Shown: in pieces, positions 47,386 to 56,531 of the stretch | Layout: each line of letters starts with the position of its first letter | How positions within the stretch are numbered: position 1 is the first letter of the stretch | Source: an uncultured Thalassotalea sp. | GTDB taxonomy: Bacteria; Pseudomonadota; Gammaproteobacteria; Enterobacterales; Alteromonadaceae | Assembly: GCA_947502355.1 (NCBI GenBank) | Contig: CANMZP010000002.1 | Span: 186,001 to 250,000, forward strand | Direction of reading: 5' to 3' | DNA: 64,000 nt | The notes under the pieces: generated by a model | Told to the model about the DNA's origin: nothing | What the model saw: the letters and a program-made list of their open reading frames with translations, nothing else | The model's database searches: none | Position numbers and translations under genes: made by a program

Positions 47386-49773
47386 ATGACTACTATTTCC
47401 CGATCCATTATTGCCTTTATCTCAATTATCACCTTGATAAGTTGTGCCAATTTACCTATCGAAAACCTTAGCAAGGAGGATGGTGAACAGCGTATTCAAT
47501 TTTTAATCTTTCATCATAATAGCAACCTTGAAGATGCTCAGGCACCGAACAATCGAGCCCATTACCTTATCGGCGAAAATCTTGACCAAGAGATGAAAAT
47601 TATCCAATTGGTTAACGAACAGCAAATTGCGCGTGTCAGTGAGAAAAGCTATTGGCAGGGCTTTCATCATTTAGATGAGCTATCAATTGCCGTCGATATG
47701 ATTAACCAACCACAATGCAAACAGGCAGAGCCAAGTCAGCAACAAATTTGCCTTTACCCTGACTTTGCACCGGAGCAAATTGAACTCCTTATCGCCCTAA
47801 CCAAAGATGTTCTGGCGAGAAACCCAAACATCAAACCAACCCAAATTTTAGGCCACAGCGATATTGCCGCTACCATGATAAGCGAGCCAGGCCCAAGATT
47901 TCCTTGGTTTGAATTATACAAACAAGGCATAGGTGCTTGGTATGATGCAGAAGCAGTGGAACGTTACTGGCAGTTGTTTGAACAACAAACACCGCAAACA
48001 GGCCTTATTCAGCAAGCGTTGGCTAGCTATGGCTATGGGATAAAAGAAACAGGCATTGTTGATATTCAAACACGTCGGGTAACGCAGGCCTTTCAGGCGC
48101 ACTTTTTACCGTGGCAAGTAACGGGCAATAGCGACCGTAAAACCGCAGCGGTATTGTTTGCCTTAGTTGATAAGTATTTTCCAGAGCACAGTAAGCGATT
48201 GGTAACAGCCTATGAACAGCAATTAAAAGCGAGCTTAGTAAGCGAACCTATTAAGCCAAAACGTGGTCAGGTTGACCGTCAATTTCCTGATACTGAGCGC
48301 AGCACCAGAGAGTTTGTTAACGATCGCGCCTTATTTAAAGCGTATAAAGGCCAAGGCGAGATTGTGATTGAAAGCATTGATGCCATCAGTGCCGATGTGT
48401 TTATTAATGGTCAAAAAATTAATATTGCCAAGCAGTTACAGCCGGGTAAATCGTATCAGTACAGCTTATCACGTCGTACCAAAACCGGTGTAAATACCTT
48501 ACGTGTAGAAAACGTCATGCCCGAAGGGGCGTTTGTTCACATTACCATTCCTTACCCAACGTTAGCCAAACAAACGCAGTCAAACCGTTATAACTTTGCC
48601 GACGTTGATAAGTTAATCGAATCTGATGTTGCCAATGGCTTTCCAGGCGCAGTATTGGTGGTGTTAAAAGACGGCAAAATAGTCAAACATAGCGCTTATG
48701 GTTCGGCGAGAAAATTTGCCGATGGCGGCGAGTTGCTTGCTAAACCAGAGCCAATGACACGCGACACCATTTTCGATATTGCCTCGAATACTAAAATGTT
48801 TGCCACCAACTTTGCGATCATGAAGTTGGTCAGTGAAGGTAAGCTCGATGTGAATCAACCAATGAGTCATTACCTGCCGGATTACCATGGGCAAAACCGA
48901 GAAACCCGCTTAGTAAGCGACTTTATGACTCATCAGGCGGGCTACAGCCCACAAGTGCGCTTTTTTACCCGAGATAACAACTTAGGTGAGCAGTTCTTCT
49001 CGCAAGATAAAGCCCGCACCGAGCAACTTATTTTAGACCAAGTGCCATTTTCATGGGGCCGCAAAGCAAAACGCTCATACAGTGACACCGATTATATGTT
49101 GTTAGGTATGCTTATTGAGCGATTAAGCGGCAAAGCATTGGATGATTATGTTGAGCAAGACATATACGCTCAGCTGCAATTGCACGACACCAAGTTTAAC
49201 CCAATGTTAAAAGGGCACAGCAAAGCAGACTTTGCAGCCACTGAAATCTTTGGCACCACCCGGGACGGTCGCGTTGATTTTGAAAACGTAAGAACCTACG
49301 TTTTGCAAGGTGAAGTGCATGACGAAAAAGCCTTCCATTCGTTCAATGGCGTTGCCGGTCATGCGGGTTTGTTTTCTACAACATCGGACTTTTCCGTGTT
49401 AATGCAATCGCTTTTAAACGGCGGTGGCTATGGCAACGTAGCGCTATTTGATAGCAAAACATTAGAACAATTTACTAAGCCTGACTTTGGCGATGGTACC
49501 TTTGGTTTAGGCTGGCGTCGTGCTTATCATGGCGACTTAAAATGGCATTTTGGTCCTTATGCAAGTGCCTCTGCTTATGGGCACACTGGCTGGACAGGCA
49601 CCGTAACCGTGATTGACCCACAACATGATTTGGCCATTGCTATGTTTACCAATGCGCGCCACACAAAAATCGAAGAAACACCACAAGGGGCTAAATTTAA
49701 AGGAAAAATGTTTGAATCTGGCAATTATGGCAGCATAATGGCATTAATCTACGAGGCGGTATTAGAGCAATAA
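47386..49773 (+). CDS. Lipoprotein fusing an AmiD-like amidase domain to a serine beta-lactamase/PBP4b-type domain
   Basis: 795 residues. Lipobox ITLISC with Cys20. Residues 36-190 align by eye with E. coli AmiD (1,6-anhydro-MurNAc-L-Ala amidase). The zinc His43 (IFHHN) and His157 (GHSDIA) remain, but the third ligand is Glu167 (SEPGPRFPW) instead of Asp, the catalytic Lys is lost, and the Glu of SIGIE is Asp104. About 200-270 resembles a peptidoglycan-binding domain. Residues 405-790 are a YfeW/PBP4b-like serine hydrolase with intact SNTK (467-470), YSD (565-567) and HTGWTG. Predicted to act on cell-wall peptides at a membrane. It is followed by pxpABC after 36 bases. Confidence 0.85.
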   Translation: MTTISRSIIAFISIITLISCANLPIENLSKEDGEQRIQFLIFHHNSNLEDAQAPNNRAHYLIGENLDQEMKIIQLVNEQQIARVSEKSYWQGFHHLDELSIAVDMINQPQCKQAEPSQQQICLYPDFAPEQIELLIALTKDVLARNPNIKPTQILGHSDIAATMISEPGPRFPWFELYKQGIGAWYDAEAVERYWQLFEQQTPQTGLIQQALASYGYGIKETGIVDIQTRRVTQAFQAHFLPWQVTGNSDRKTAAVLFALVDKYFPEHSKRLVTAYEQQLKASLVSEPIKPKRGQVDRQFPDTERSTREFVNDRALFKAYKGQGEIVIESIDAISADVFINGQKINIAKQLQPGKSYQYSLSRRTKTGVNTLRVENVMPEGAFVHITIPYPTLAKQTQSNRYNFADVDKLIESDVANGFPGAVLVVLKDGKIVKHSAYGSARKFADGGELLAKPEPMTRDTIFDIASNTKMFATNFAIMKLVSEGKLDVNQPMSHYLPDYHGQNRETRLVSDFMTHQAGYSPQVRFFTRDNNLGEQFFSQDKARTEQLILDQVPFSWGRKAKRSYSDTDYMLLGMLIERLSGKALDDYVEQDIYAQLQLHDTKFNPMLKGHSKADFAATEIFGTTRDGRVDFENVRTYVLQGEVHDEKAFHSFNGVAGHAGLFSTTSDFSVLMQSLLNGGGYGNVALFDSKTLEQFTKPDFGDGTFGLGWRRAYHGDLKWHFGPYASASAYGHTGWTGTVTVIDPQHDLAIAMFTNARHTKIEETPQGAKFKGKMFESGNYGSIMALIYEAVLEQ

Positions 49774-49809
49774 CCACCGATTAGTAGCAAACCGGGTATT
49801 GGGGGCGAG

Positions 49810-50535
49810 ATGAAATTAAATTGTGACTTGGGGGAAAGCTTTGGGCGTTGGACATTAGGTTTAGACGAACAAGCGATGCCGCTATTGGATCAGGCGAATA
49901 TTGCGTGTGGTTACCATGCTGGCGATCCGCAAGTTATGTACCGCACCCTTAAACTCGCCCAACAACATAATGTGATGATTGGCGCGCACCCTGCGTATCC
50001 AGATTTATCGGGTTTTGGTCGTCGTTCAATGAAATGCAGCGACGACGAGCTGTATGCCCTGATGCATTATCAGATGGCCGCACTCGATGGTATGGCACAA
50101 ACGTTGGGCACACGCGTGGCGTATGTAAAGCCGCATGGCGCGCTTTATAACGACATGATGAAGGACCCTGCTATTTTACACGTGATCATGCGGGCGGTCA
50201 GTGATTACCATCAGCCCTTATCGTTAATGATCCAGGCCACTAACCAAATAGAACAGCATCGAGAGCAAGCCCAAACATTGGGGCTAACCTTATGGGCAGA
50301 GGCGTTTGCCGATAGGTGTTATATGGATGACGGCAGCTTAATGCCTCGTGCTCACCCTGACGCGGTGCTTAATCAGCAACAAACGCTAAAGCAAGTGGAA
50401 CAACTGCTCAAAACGGGTCAGGTCACTACCCATTCCGGTAAGCTAATTGCCTTACATCCAGACTCTCTTTGTGTGCATGGTGATAATCCCCAAGCTATCG
50501 AAATGCTCACTGCCATAAGAGCGCAAATAAGCTAA
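49810..50535 (+). CDS. pxpA: 5-oxoprolinase subunit A (LamB/YcsF family)
   Basis: 241 residues. MKLNCDLGESFGRW, NIACGYHAGDPQVM, GAHPAYPDLSGFGRR and VKPHGALYND are the family marks. PxpA with PxpB and PxpC performs ATP-dependent ring opening of 5-oxo-L-proline (pyroglutamate) to glutamate. Its stop overlaps the pxpB start (TAATG). Confidence 0.95.
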   Translation: MKLNCDLGESFGRWTLGLDEQAMPLLDQANIACGYHAGDPQVMYRTLKLAQQHNVMIGAHPAYPDLSGFGRRSMKCSDDELYALMHYQMAALDGMAQTLGTRVAYVKPHGALYNDMMKDPAILHVIMRAVSDYHQPLSLMIQATNQIEQHREQAQTLGLTLWAEAFADRCYMDDGSLMPRAHPDAVLNQQQTLKQVEQLLKTGQVTTHSGKLIALHPDSLCVHGDNPQAIEMLTAIRAQIS

Positions 50536-51251
50536 TGAAGTTTGTTGTCGCCGGTGAAAACGCGCTAATTATCTATTTTGCTGATAAGCCATCAGATCAG
50601 GTTGCCTCGAAAATCAAAAGCAGCGTTGCCTATATTAAGGCGCATTTTGCCGACCTTATTATTGAGCTTATTCCCTCTTACACCTCGTTATTTATTGCCT
50701 TTGATGAGCATAAAATTGGCCATAAGCAATTAATCGGTCAGTTAGAGGTGTCGTTAAATGCCTTGCCAGACTATCGCAATGTGGCCGTTAAGTTAGTGGA
50801 ATTACCCGCTTATTATGGGGTTGATGTGGGCTGGGATCTCAAGCGAATTAGCGACAAATCCAAGCTTAGCATTGAGCAGGTGGTTGCCCTGCATCAGCAA
50901 CTGGAATACCGGGTTTATGCGATTGGCTTTGCTCCAGGTTTTGCCTACATGGGGCATGTTGATGAACGCATCGCAATGCCGCGTTTAAACTCTCCAAGGC
51001 AACGAGTGCCTAAAGGGGCCATAGGTATTGCTGACCAACAAACCGCCGTGTACCCCAATACCTCACCAGGGGGATGGAACATTATCGGCTTGTGTCCGAT
51101 TCCAATGTTTAACTATACCCCTAACAGCAACGCTCCTAACAGCCAAGGCAAAATACCAGACATAATGCCACTGCAAGTGGGCGATAAAGTAAAATTTAAA
51201 GCCATTAGCCGCGATGAATTTTTGGCATTAGGTGGGCAGTTGCATGAGTAA
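50535..51251 (+). CDS. pxpB: 5-oxoprolinase subunit B (KipI-like)
   Basis: 238 residues. The C-terminal half has the KipI/cyclophilin-like signature VYAIGFAPGFAYMGHVDERIAMPRLNSPRQRVPKGAIGIADQQTAVYPNTSPGGWNIIG. It forms the PxpBC complex that phosphorylates 5-oxoproline. It overlaps pxpA by one base and pxpC by eight. Confidence 0.94.
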   Translation: MKFVVAGENALIIYFADKPSDQVASKIKSSVAYIKAHFADLIIELIPSYTSLFIAFDEHKIGHKQLIGQLEVSLNALPDYRNVAVKLVELPAYYGVDVGWDLKRISDKSKLSIEQVVALHQQLEYRVYAIGFAPGFAYMGHVDERIAMPRLNSPRQRVPKGAIGIADQQTAVYPNTSPGGWNIIGLCPIPMFNYTPNSNAPNSQGKIPDIMPLQVGDKVKFKAISRDEFLALGGQLHE

Positions 51252-52206
51252 TCACAAGCAAACCGGGTTTACGGTTGTTAAACCGGGTATCCACAGCTTA
51301 ATTGAAGACTTGGGCCGGTTCGGCTACCAGCACATGGGCATTACCCAAGGTGGTGCTATGGATCCATGGGCGTTTATTATTGCCAATCGTTTGTGCCGCA
51401 ACCCCGATAACACCAGTGCCATTGAAGTTACTGTGGGTGGTTTGCACCTTAAAGCCCAATGCGCTACAAAAATTGCCGTAACCGGAGCCCAAGTGTCATT
51501 GCACGTAAATGGCATAGTACAACCGTTATGGCAAAGCATTGATATTGCCGCGGGCGATGACATTCGTTTAGGCTTTGCTCAGCAAGGCATGCGCAGTTAT
51601 GTGGCGGTGCATGGCGGTTTTGCGATTGCCCAAGCGTTTGGCAGTAACGCAACCGTGTGCCGTGAAGGGATAGGTGGATTAAACGGTCAAGCTTTGCAAA
51701 AAGGGGATTGTTTACCCTTTAAAGCCATGGATAAGCCCTTGCCCAACTTGAAATTAGCCGCAGAACATCAACCAAAATATGAAAACGAGGTTGTCCTGAG
51801 GGTCTTACTGGGTTACCAACAAGCCGCGTTTCATCAAGCGCAGCTGAACCGATTTTTTACGCAGTCTTATTGTGTTGGACGCCTAGCTGACAGGATGGCG
51901 TATCGATTAGAAGGTGAGCCGCTGGCCATTGAAGCACAAAGTATGTTTTCTGAAGGCATCAGTTACGGCGCAATTCAGTTACCGCCGGATGGGTTACCCA
52001 TTGTTATGTTAAATGATCGACAAACCATAGGCGGCTACCCTAAATTAGGCAGTATCTTAAAAGTGGATGGCGCCAAACTGGCGCAACTTAAACAGGGTGA
52101 TAGCGTCCGCTTTCAAGCGGTTGAGTTAGACCAAATAAAGCAAATAAATAAGCACTATGTTGACTCTTTTAGCCGCATTAAATTCCAATCTTTAGCTCGC
52201 ACCTAA
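51244..52206 (+). CDS. pxpC: 5-oxoprolinase subunit C (KipA/biotin-dependent carboxylase-like)
   Basis: 320 residues from the ATG at 51244. A GTG at 51232 would add four residues, but the ATG is preferred for the usual overlap with pxpB. GIHSLIEDLGRFGYQHMGITQGGAMDPWAFIIANRL, YVAVHGGFAI, SDRMAYRLEG-like ADRMAYRLEG and the GYPKLGSILKVD end are typical. Convergent with the second NhaC-type gene, with only 20 bases between. Confidence 0.94.
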   Translation: MSNHKQTGFTVVKPGIHSLIEDLGRFGYQHMGITQGGAMDPWAFIIANRLCRNPDNTSAIEVTVGGLHLKAQCATKIAVTGAQVSLHVNGIVQPLWQSIDIAAGDDIRLGFAQQGMRSYVAVHGGFAIAQAFGSNATVCREGIGGLNGQALQKGDCLPFKAMDKPLPNLKLAAEHQPKYENEVVLRVLLGYQQAAFHQAQLNRFFTQSYCVGRLADRMAYRLEGEPLAIEAQSMFSEGISYGAIQLPPDGLPIVMLNDRQTIGGYPKLGSILKVDGAKLAQLKQGDSVRFQAVELDQIKQINKHYVDSFSRIKFQSLART

Positions 52207-52226
52207 ACCCAAGTTAACATACACGC

Positions 52227-53948
52227 TTAGGCAAAATAATACACCAGTAAGGTCCACAATATCGCGGCAAAGCTGGCGGCAATTGACGCAGGCACAATTT
52301 GCGATTTGACGTGATCCATCATGTCACAGCCGGTGGTCATGGAGCTTAAAATTGTGGTGTCTGAAATTGGCGAACACTGATCGCCAAACACGCTGCCATT
52401 TAATACCGTCGCAAAACAAATCATCATATACAGCTCTGGATTGGCAAGCCCTTGTGACTGCGCAATAGCCCAAGCTAAAGGCATCGCCAACGGAAAAGCG
52501 ATGGCGTAAGTACCCCAGCTAGTGCCGGTAGAAAAGGCAATAATAATGGTTAGCAATAACAAGGTGACCGGTAGCATCCAATAAACCAAATGATCCCCCA
52601 ATAAAGACACCAAATACAGGCCACCGCCAATTTGTTTACTTAGAGTACCTATGATGATTGCCAACATTAGAATTACCGAGGCAAACACCACATTTTTTAG
52701 ACCATTACCAAAGCCTTCAATTAAATCATGTAAGCGCATACCTTTTGCCAGGGCTATTACCCCAGACATCAGTAAAGCAATACCAAAAGCCCAGTTGATC
52801 TTTGGCGAGCCAAAATAAATAAATGATGCCACCGCAATAAATATCAGGGTCATGATGGGGATAAAAAATTCAAGTACATGCGAACGATAACCCTCTGGCA
52901 CCTCACTCACATGCATTTCTTGTCGGCTTAATGGTTTTGCCCCCGGCTTATCTAATTGGCCTGTGGTTGCCGCTCTATGTTGAGCTTCGCGAATTCGACG
53001 ACCTGAAAACATGGTGATGTTCAAGCTGAGCAGTAGCGTACCAATGACGGCCAAAATGCCATAAAAACTAAACGGAATACTGGAAAAGAAAAAGGCAATT
53101 CGATCCGATTCAGTGGCTAAAAACGATACCCCAGGGACAAAAATTAACGCCTGAATATAGGCTGGCCAGGCGTTAAAAGCGATAACCGCGGCAATCGGAG
53201 AGGCCGTTGAGTCGACAATGTAACTCATTTCTTCATGGCTGACCTTGGCTTTGTCAGCAAAAGGCCGAACCGTTGTTCCTACCAGCACCGTACTCATGGT
53301 CCCACCTTGGAAAAACAAGATGCCGAGCATCCAGGTAACCAGTTTGGCCGAACGAGGTCCTTTAACAAAGTGCTCGGTCATGTAATTGGCAAACGCCTGA
53401 GCCGCACCGGTTTTGGTCCATATTCCTAACAAGCCACCCAATAGCCACAAATAAAGCAGCAAAATGGCCGCGGTGCCTTCTTTGGCCAAGTTGGGAATGA
53501 TCACCGCATCGGTTAAATCGTATTGGCCAAGGATCACCGCACCCACCACAATGCCGGAAAACAAAGCGGTTAAGGGTTCTCGGGTGAGCAAGCATATCGC
53601 AATGGTAAGGAAGGCGGGCAGTAATGACCAAAAGCCAAAGTGAAAAGCAGGCTTAAGCAATTTTAATTCATTATCAGGGGTAACTATCCATTGCTGATCT
53701 AGATCCGGTTTCTGATTATTTAAGTTGGCTTGATTTAAAGGCGAATCATCATAAGGGACAACTTCCGTAATGGTAATTTCGGCCCCTTTATATTTGTAGG
53801 CATACTCGTCAAATTGATTAACGTAGGTATCGTACAGGTAAGCTTGTTCTATCCAGGTTGGTTGCACGTTTTGACGCACAAAGAGTGCCGCTACCAGGCT
53901 AACTAAAAAGACAAACAGCGCAATTTTATTATGATGATTTTCTTGCAT
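52227..53948 (-). CDS. NhaC-family Na+/H+ antiporter-like transporter 2
   Basis: 573 residues, the longer NhaC form with an N-terminal helix and a periplasmic segment of about 70 residues ([18 protein letters not shown]...). Motifs: [55 protein letters not shown] and [54 protein letters not shown]. It faces pxpABC tail to tail. The pairing of such transporters with pxp genes suggests uptake of 5-oxoproline or peptides, unproven. Confidence 0.88.
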   Translation of the reverse strand: MQENHHNKIALFVFLVSLVAALFVRQNVQPTWIEQAYLYDTYVNQFDEYAYKYKGAEITITEVVPYDDSPLNQANLNNQKPDLDQQWIVTPDNELKLLKPAFHFGFWSLLPAFLTIAICLLTREPLTALFSGIVVGAVILGQYDLTDAVIIPNLAKEGTAAILLLYLWLLGGLLGIWTKTGAAQAFANYMTEHFVKGPRSAKLVTWMLGILFFQGGTMSTVLVGTTVRPFADKAKVSHEEMSYIVDSTASPIAAVIAFNAWPAYIQALIFVPGVSFLATESDRIAFFFSSIPFSFYGILAVIGTLLLSLNITMFSGRRIREAQHRAATTGQLDKPGAKPLSRQEMHVSEVPEGYRSHVLEFFIPIMTLIFIAVASFIYFGSPKINWAFGIALLMSGVIALAKGMRLHDLIEGFGNGLKNVVFASVILMLAIIIGTLSKQIGGGLYLVSLLGDHLVYWMLPVTLLLLTIIIAFSTGTSWGTYAIAFPLAMPLAWAIAQSQGLANPELYMMICFATVLNGSVFGDQCSPISDTTILSSMTTGCDMMDHVKSQIVPASIAASFAAILWTLLVYYFA

Positions 53949-54373
53949 AGCTTCTTATATCAGATGTTAAGTTTTTGTTATTTATAATTACGTTAGCATT
54001 AATGAATAAAGAATAGAATTTATAATCGTTGGGGATGCGTTGAACGGTGAAAAAAATAAGGCAAAAAAAAACCCCAAAAAGATTTGGGGTTAAAGGGATA
54101 TCTCAGGGAGAGAAAATAAATGAGAAACTCATTTAATAAGTTAATTATACGCCTCCCAAAAAATAAATCCGTTACCTAAGTGTAACGCTTGGTGTGAGTT
54201 TGTTGGTAATTTGACCAAATAACAACAAACTCTAAACTAAGTGTAACTTTGCGGCTAAAATGAGCTACATCGCTTGAATTGTCTAGTAATGTTTAAAGCC
54301 AAACGTTACGGTTATGTTAAATCAATCCCACTAAGTTTTCCCCACTGTGTGCAAAAACTTAATGAGTTTGGCA
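53949..54373. other. Intergenic stretch of about 425 bases
   Basis: It contains the promoter side of the NhaC-type gene and a minus-strand terminator (54063-54091). A plus-strand open frame overlapping the next gene has no family support and is treated as a shadow. Confidence 0.5.
54063..54091 (-). terminator. Rho-independent terminator
   Basis: AACCCCAAA / TTTGGGGTT with a four-base loop; on the minus strand it is followed by about nine T's. It would end the transcript coming from the genes at 54374-55313, 280 bases past the last stop codon. Confidence 0.85.
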
Positions 54374-54691
54374 TTAACCCTGCTTTGTGTAGTCGGCCTC
54401 AACTTTACAAATGCGAATGTGATAATCCTGATACCAAATACGCTTGCCTTTTTGTTGGGCAACTTGGTGCTCTGATTGTGCCTTCCATTGCTTTATGTCC
54501 TCTAAGGTTTGCCAATAAGAAACCGAAATACCAATCTTATCGCGAGCCGACTCGAACCCCAGAAAACCAGGTTGTTTTTGCGCAAGTTGCAATATTTGGT
54601 CGGCGGTTTGTTCGTAACCTTTGGTGTTCTCTGCGAGCGTGGAAGTAAAAATAACCGCGTAATAGGGAGGTTTTGGGGTATTTGCAAACAT
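54374..54691 (-). CDS. Antibiotic biosynthesis monooxygenase (ABM)-domain protein
   Basis: 105 residues. Dimeric ferredoxin-like ABM fold: YYAVIFTSTL, QPGFLGFESARDKIGISVSYWQTLEDIKQWK and a C-terminal WYQDYHIRICKVE strand. Many members have unknown substrates and serve as heme- or quinone-related monooxygenases or as general stress proteins. It follows the DUF938 gene with 4 bases between, so the two are cotranscribed. Confidence 0.88.
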   Translation of the reverse strand: MFANTPKPPYYAVIFTSTLAENTKGYEQTADQILQLAQKQPGFLGFESARDKIGISVSYWQTLEDIKQWKAQSEHQVAQQKGKRIWYQDYHIRICKVEADYTKQG

Positions 54692-54695
54692 TGGG

Positions 54696-55313
54696 TTAGC
54701 CTTGTTTTTGCCAGATGATAAATTGGTTGTTAGCGGGCATGTTGGTATCAGATACTAATGACAGGCCATTGTGCTCTGCCCACTGGTTTACTTGCTCAAA
54801 ATCTCGAATGGCGCTCAGGGGATCCCTGTCTATTAGCCACTGGTTAAATTCTTCATTACTGTCACTGGTATATTGGCCGTTATATTTAAAAGGACCATAG
54901 ACGCAAAACTTACCTTGTGGTTTTAAGCACGGACTTAATTGTTTAAAAAACAATTCAACGTGTTCTATGCCCATAATGTGTAAGGTGTTGGCAGTAAAAA
55001 TGCCATCAAAACATTGCGTCGGCCAACTATTGGGCAGCGCGACATCTAAGGTTAAGGGGGGCTTAATATTGTTCGTAGCGAAACGCTGTAGATTTTTGGC
55101 AAGTCCATCAATATATTTTGAGGTGTCACTTGGTTGCCAGTTTAGGTGCGGCATTTGTTTGCAAAAATACAGTGCATGCTGAGCCGAGTAACTGCCTATT
55201 TCCAATATATTGCTGGGGTTGGCAAAGGTCAGCCCAATTTGCTCGGCAATATGTAGCTTATTACGTTCACACGAAGGCGAAAAGTTGTGCATGTTTTCTT
55301 GGCTTAATATCAT
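54696..55313 (-). CDS. DUF938-family SAM-dependent methyltransferase-like protein
   Basis: 205 residues. It begins SPSCERNKLHIAEQI and has ILEIGSYSAQHALYFCKQMP, LNWQPSDTSKYIDGL, DGIFTANTLHIMGIEHVELFF and GPFKYNGQYTSDSNEEFNQWLIDRDP, all DUF938 marks. The usual SAM-binding GSGTGQHA is GSYSAQHA here, so cofactor binding may be altered. The substrate is unknown. Confidence 0.87.
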   Translation of the reverse strand: MILSQENMHNFSPSCERNKLHIAEQIGLTFANPSNILEIGSYSAQHALYFCKQMPHLNWQPSDTSKYIDGLAKNLQRFATNNIKPPLTLDVALPNSWPTQCFDGIFTANTLHIMGIEHVELFFKQLSPCLKPQGKFCVYGPFKYNGQYTSDSNEEFNQWLIDRDPLSAIRDFEQVNQWAEHNGLSLVSDTNMPANNQFIIWQKQG

Positions 55314-55415
55314 TTAAATTCATCAGTTCTATTTTATGCTAGGTATATTGTTAACAACTGTTTAAAATATAACAAGATAAAAAAATTCATAAAAAACGGC
55401 TCGTTAAGGACACTA

Positions 55416-55772
55416 ATGGACTTTATCATCGGCTTTACGGTATTGCTTATATTTCAAATTATCGGCGAAATATTGGTGATTGTATTTCAATTGCCTGTTT
55501 CTGGACCGGTAGCGGGCATGATATTACTTTTTATCGGCTTACTTATTCGTGGCCGAGTCGATACCCACATCTCGGCGGCGGTAACACCGATTTTAAGTCA
55601 CCTATCCCTATTGTTTGTCCCCGCGGGCGTTGGAATCATGCTGCATTACCAATTGCTTGTTAATGAGTGGTTGGCCATTATCGTTACGCTTATCTTAACC
55701 ACCATTTTAATGCTGTTCTCTACAGGTTTTATTATGAACGTATGCAGCACTCGGTTAAAGAGGGATAAATAG
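55416..55772 (+). CDS. LrgA/CidA-family membrane protein
   Basis: 118 residues, four membrane helices. LLIFQIIGEILVIVFQLPVSGPVAGMILLFIGLL and LSLLFVPAGVGIMLH are the family signature. Holin-like proteins of this group act with LrgB. It is one base away from the LrgB gene, forming a clear two-gene operon. Confidence 0.92.
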   Translation: MDFIIGFTVLLIFQIIGEILVIVFQLPVSGPVAGMILLFIGLLIRGRVDTHISAAVTPILSHLSLLFVPAGVGIMLHYQLLVNEWLAIIVTLILTTILMLFSTGFIMNVCSTRLKRDK

Positions 55773-55773
55773 C

Positions 55774-56505
55774 ATGCCAGAGCAAGATAAGCTTTCCGCC
55801 ATTTTTGCATATTTGCAAACCTCGCCGATCACCGGGTTAGCGCTTACGTTGGGTATTTACTGTTTGGCGATGAGTCTATTTGCCAAGAGTCGCTATCATC
55901 CGTTGTTAAATCCAGTGGTTGTTAGCGTAATCACCATTATAACGGTGCTCGTTATAACGGGTACAAGCTATGAGCAATATTTTGCTGGCGGGGGCATTAT
56001 TCACTTTTTATTGGGGCCTGCAACCGTTGCTTTGGCAATCCCTTTATATCAGCAGTTACCAAGAATTAAACAGCTTTGGTTGCCCATTGTTATCACGTTA
56101 TTTTCCTCTGTTGTTATCAGTGGTCTTAGTGCGGTTGGTTTATCGGTTTATTTGGGCGCAAGTTTTAGTACGCAAATGTCTTTGGCTCCAAAATCGGTGA
56201 CCGCGCCAGTTGCGATGGGGATTTCCGAAATATTGGGCGGCATTCCTTCCTTAACGGCAGCACTCACTGTGGCAACAGGTCTTATCGGTGCTTTAATTGG
56301 GACAAAAGTATTTAGTTTGCTAAACCTGAAAGATGATGCAGTAAAAGGCATTGCATTAGGGCTGACGTCACATGGTATAGGTTCGGCTAGAGCGTTTCAG
56401 TTGAGCCATGAAATGGGGGCTTTTGCCGGTTTGGCAATGGCACTTGCGACGTTCACCACGGCATTTCTGTTACCGTGGTTACTAAGTGCGGTTGGCATTT
56501 TGTAG
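55774..56505 (+). CDS. LrgB/CidB-family membrane protein
   Basis: 243 residues, about seven membrane segments. Signature: YFAGGGIIHFLLGPATVALAIPLY, SLAPKSVTAPVAMGISEILGG and GIALGLTSHGIGSARAFQL. LrgAB/PlgG-type pairs influence murein hydrolase activity in Gram-positives and export glycolate in plants and pyruvate in some bacteria. The role here is open. Confidence 0.92.
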   Translation: MPEQDKLSAIFAYLQTSPITGLALTLGIYCLAMSLFAKSRYHPLLNPVVVSVITIITVLVITGTSYEQYFAGGGIIHFLLGPATVALAIPLYQQLPRIKQLWLPIVITLFSSVVISGLSAVGLSVYLGASFSTQMSLAPKSVTAPVAMGISEILGGIPSLTAALTVATGLIGALIGTKVFSLLNLKDDAVKGIALGLTSHGIGSARAFQLSHEMGAFAGLAMALATFTTAFLLPWLLSAVGIL

Positions 56506-56531
56506 CAAGCTAGTGATGTTTGCTGATTAGG

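Noticed and set aside
54274-54648. 124-codon plus-strand frame
   Set aside because: It overlaps almost all of the ABM-domain gene on the other strand, which has clear family motifs.
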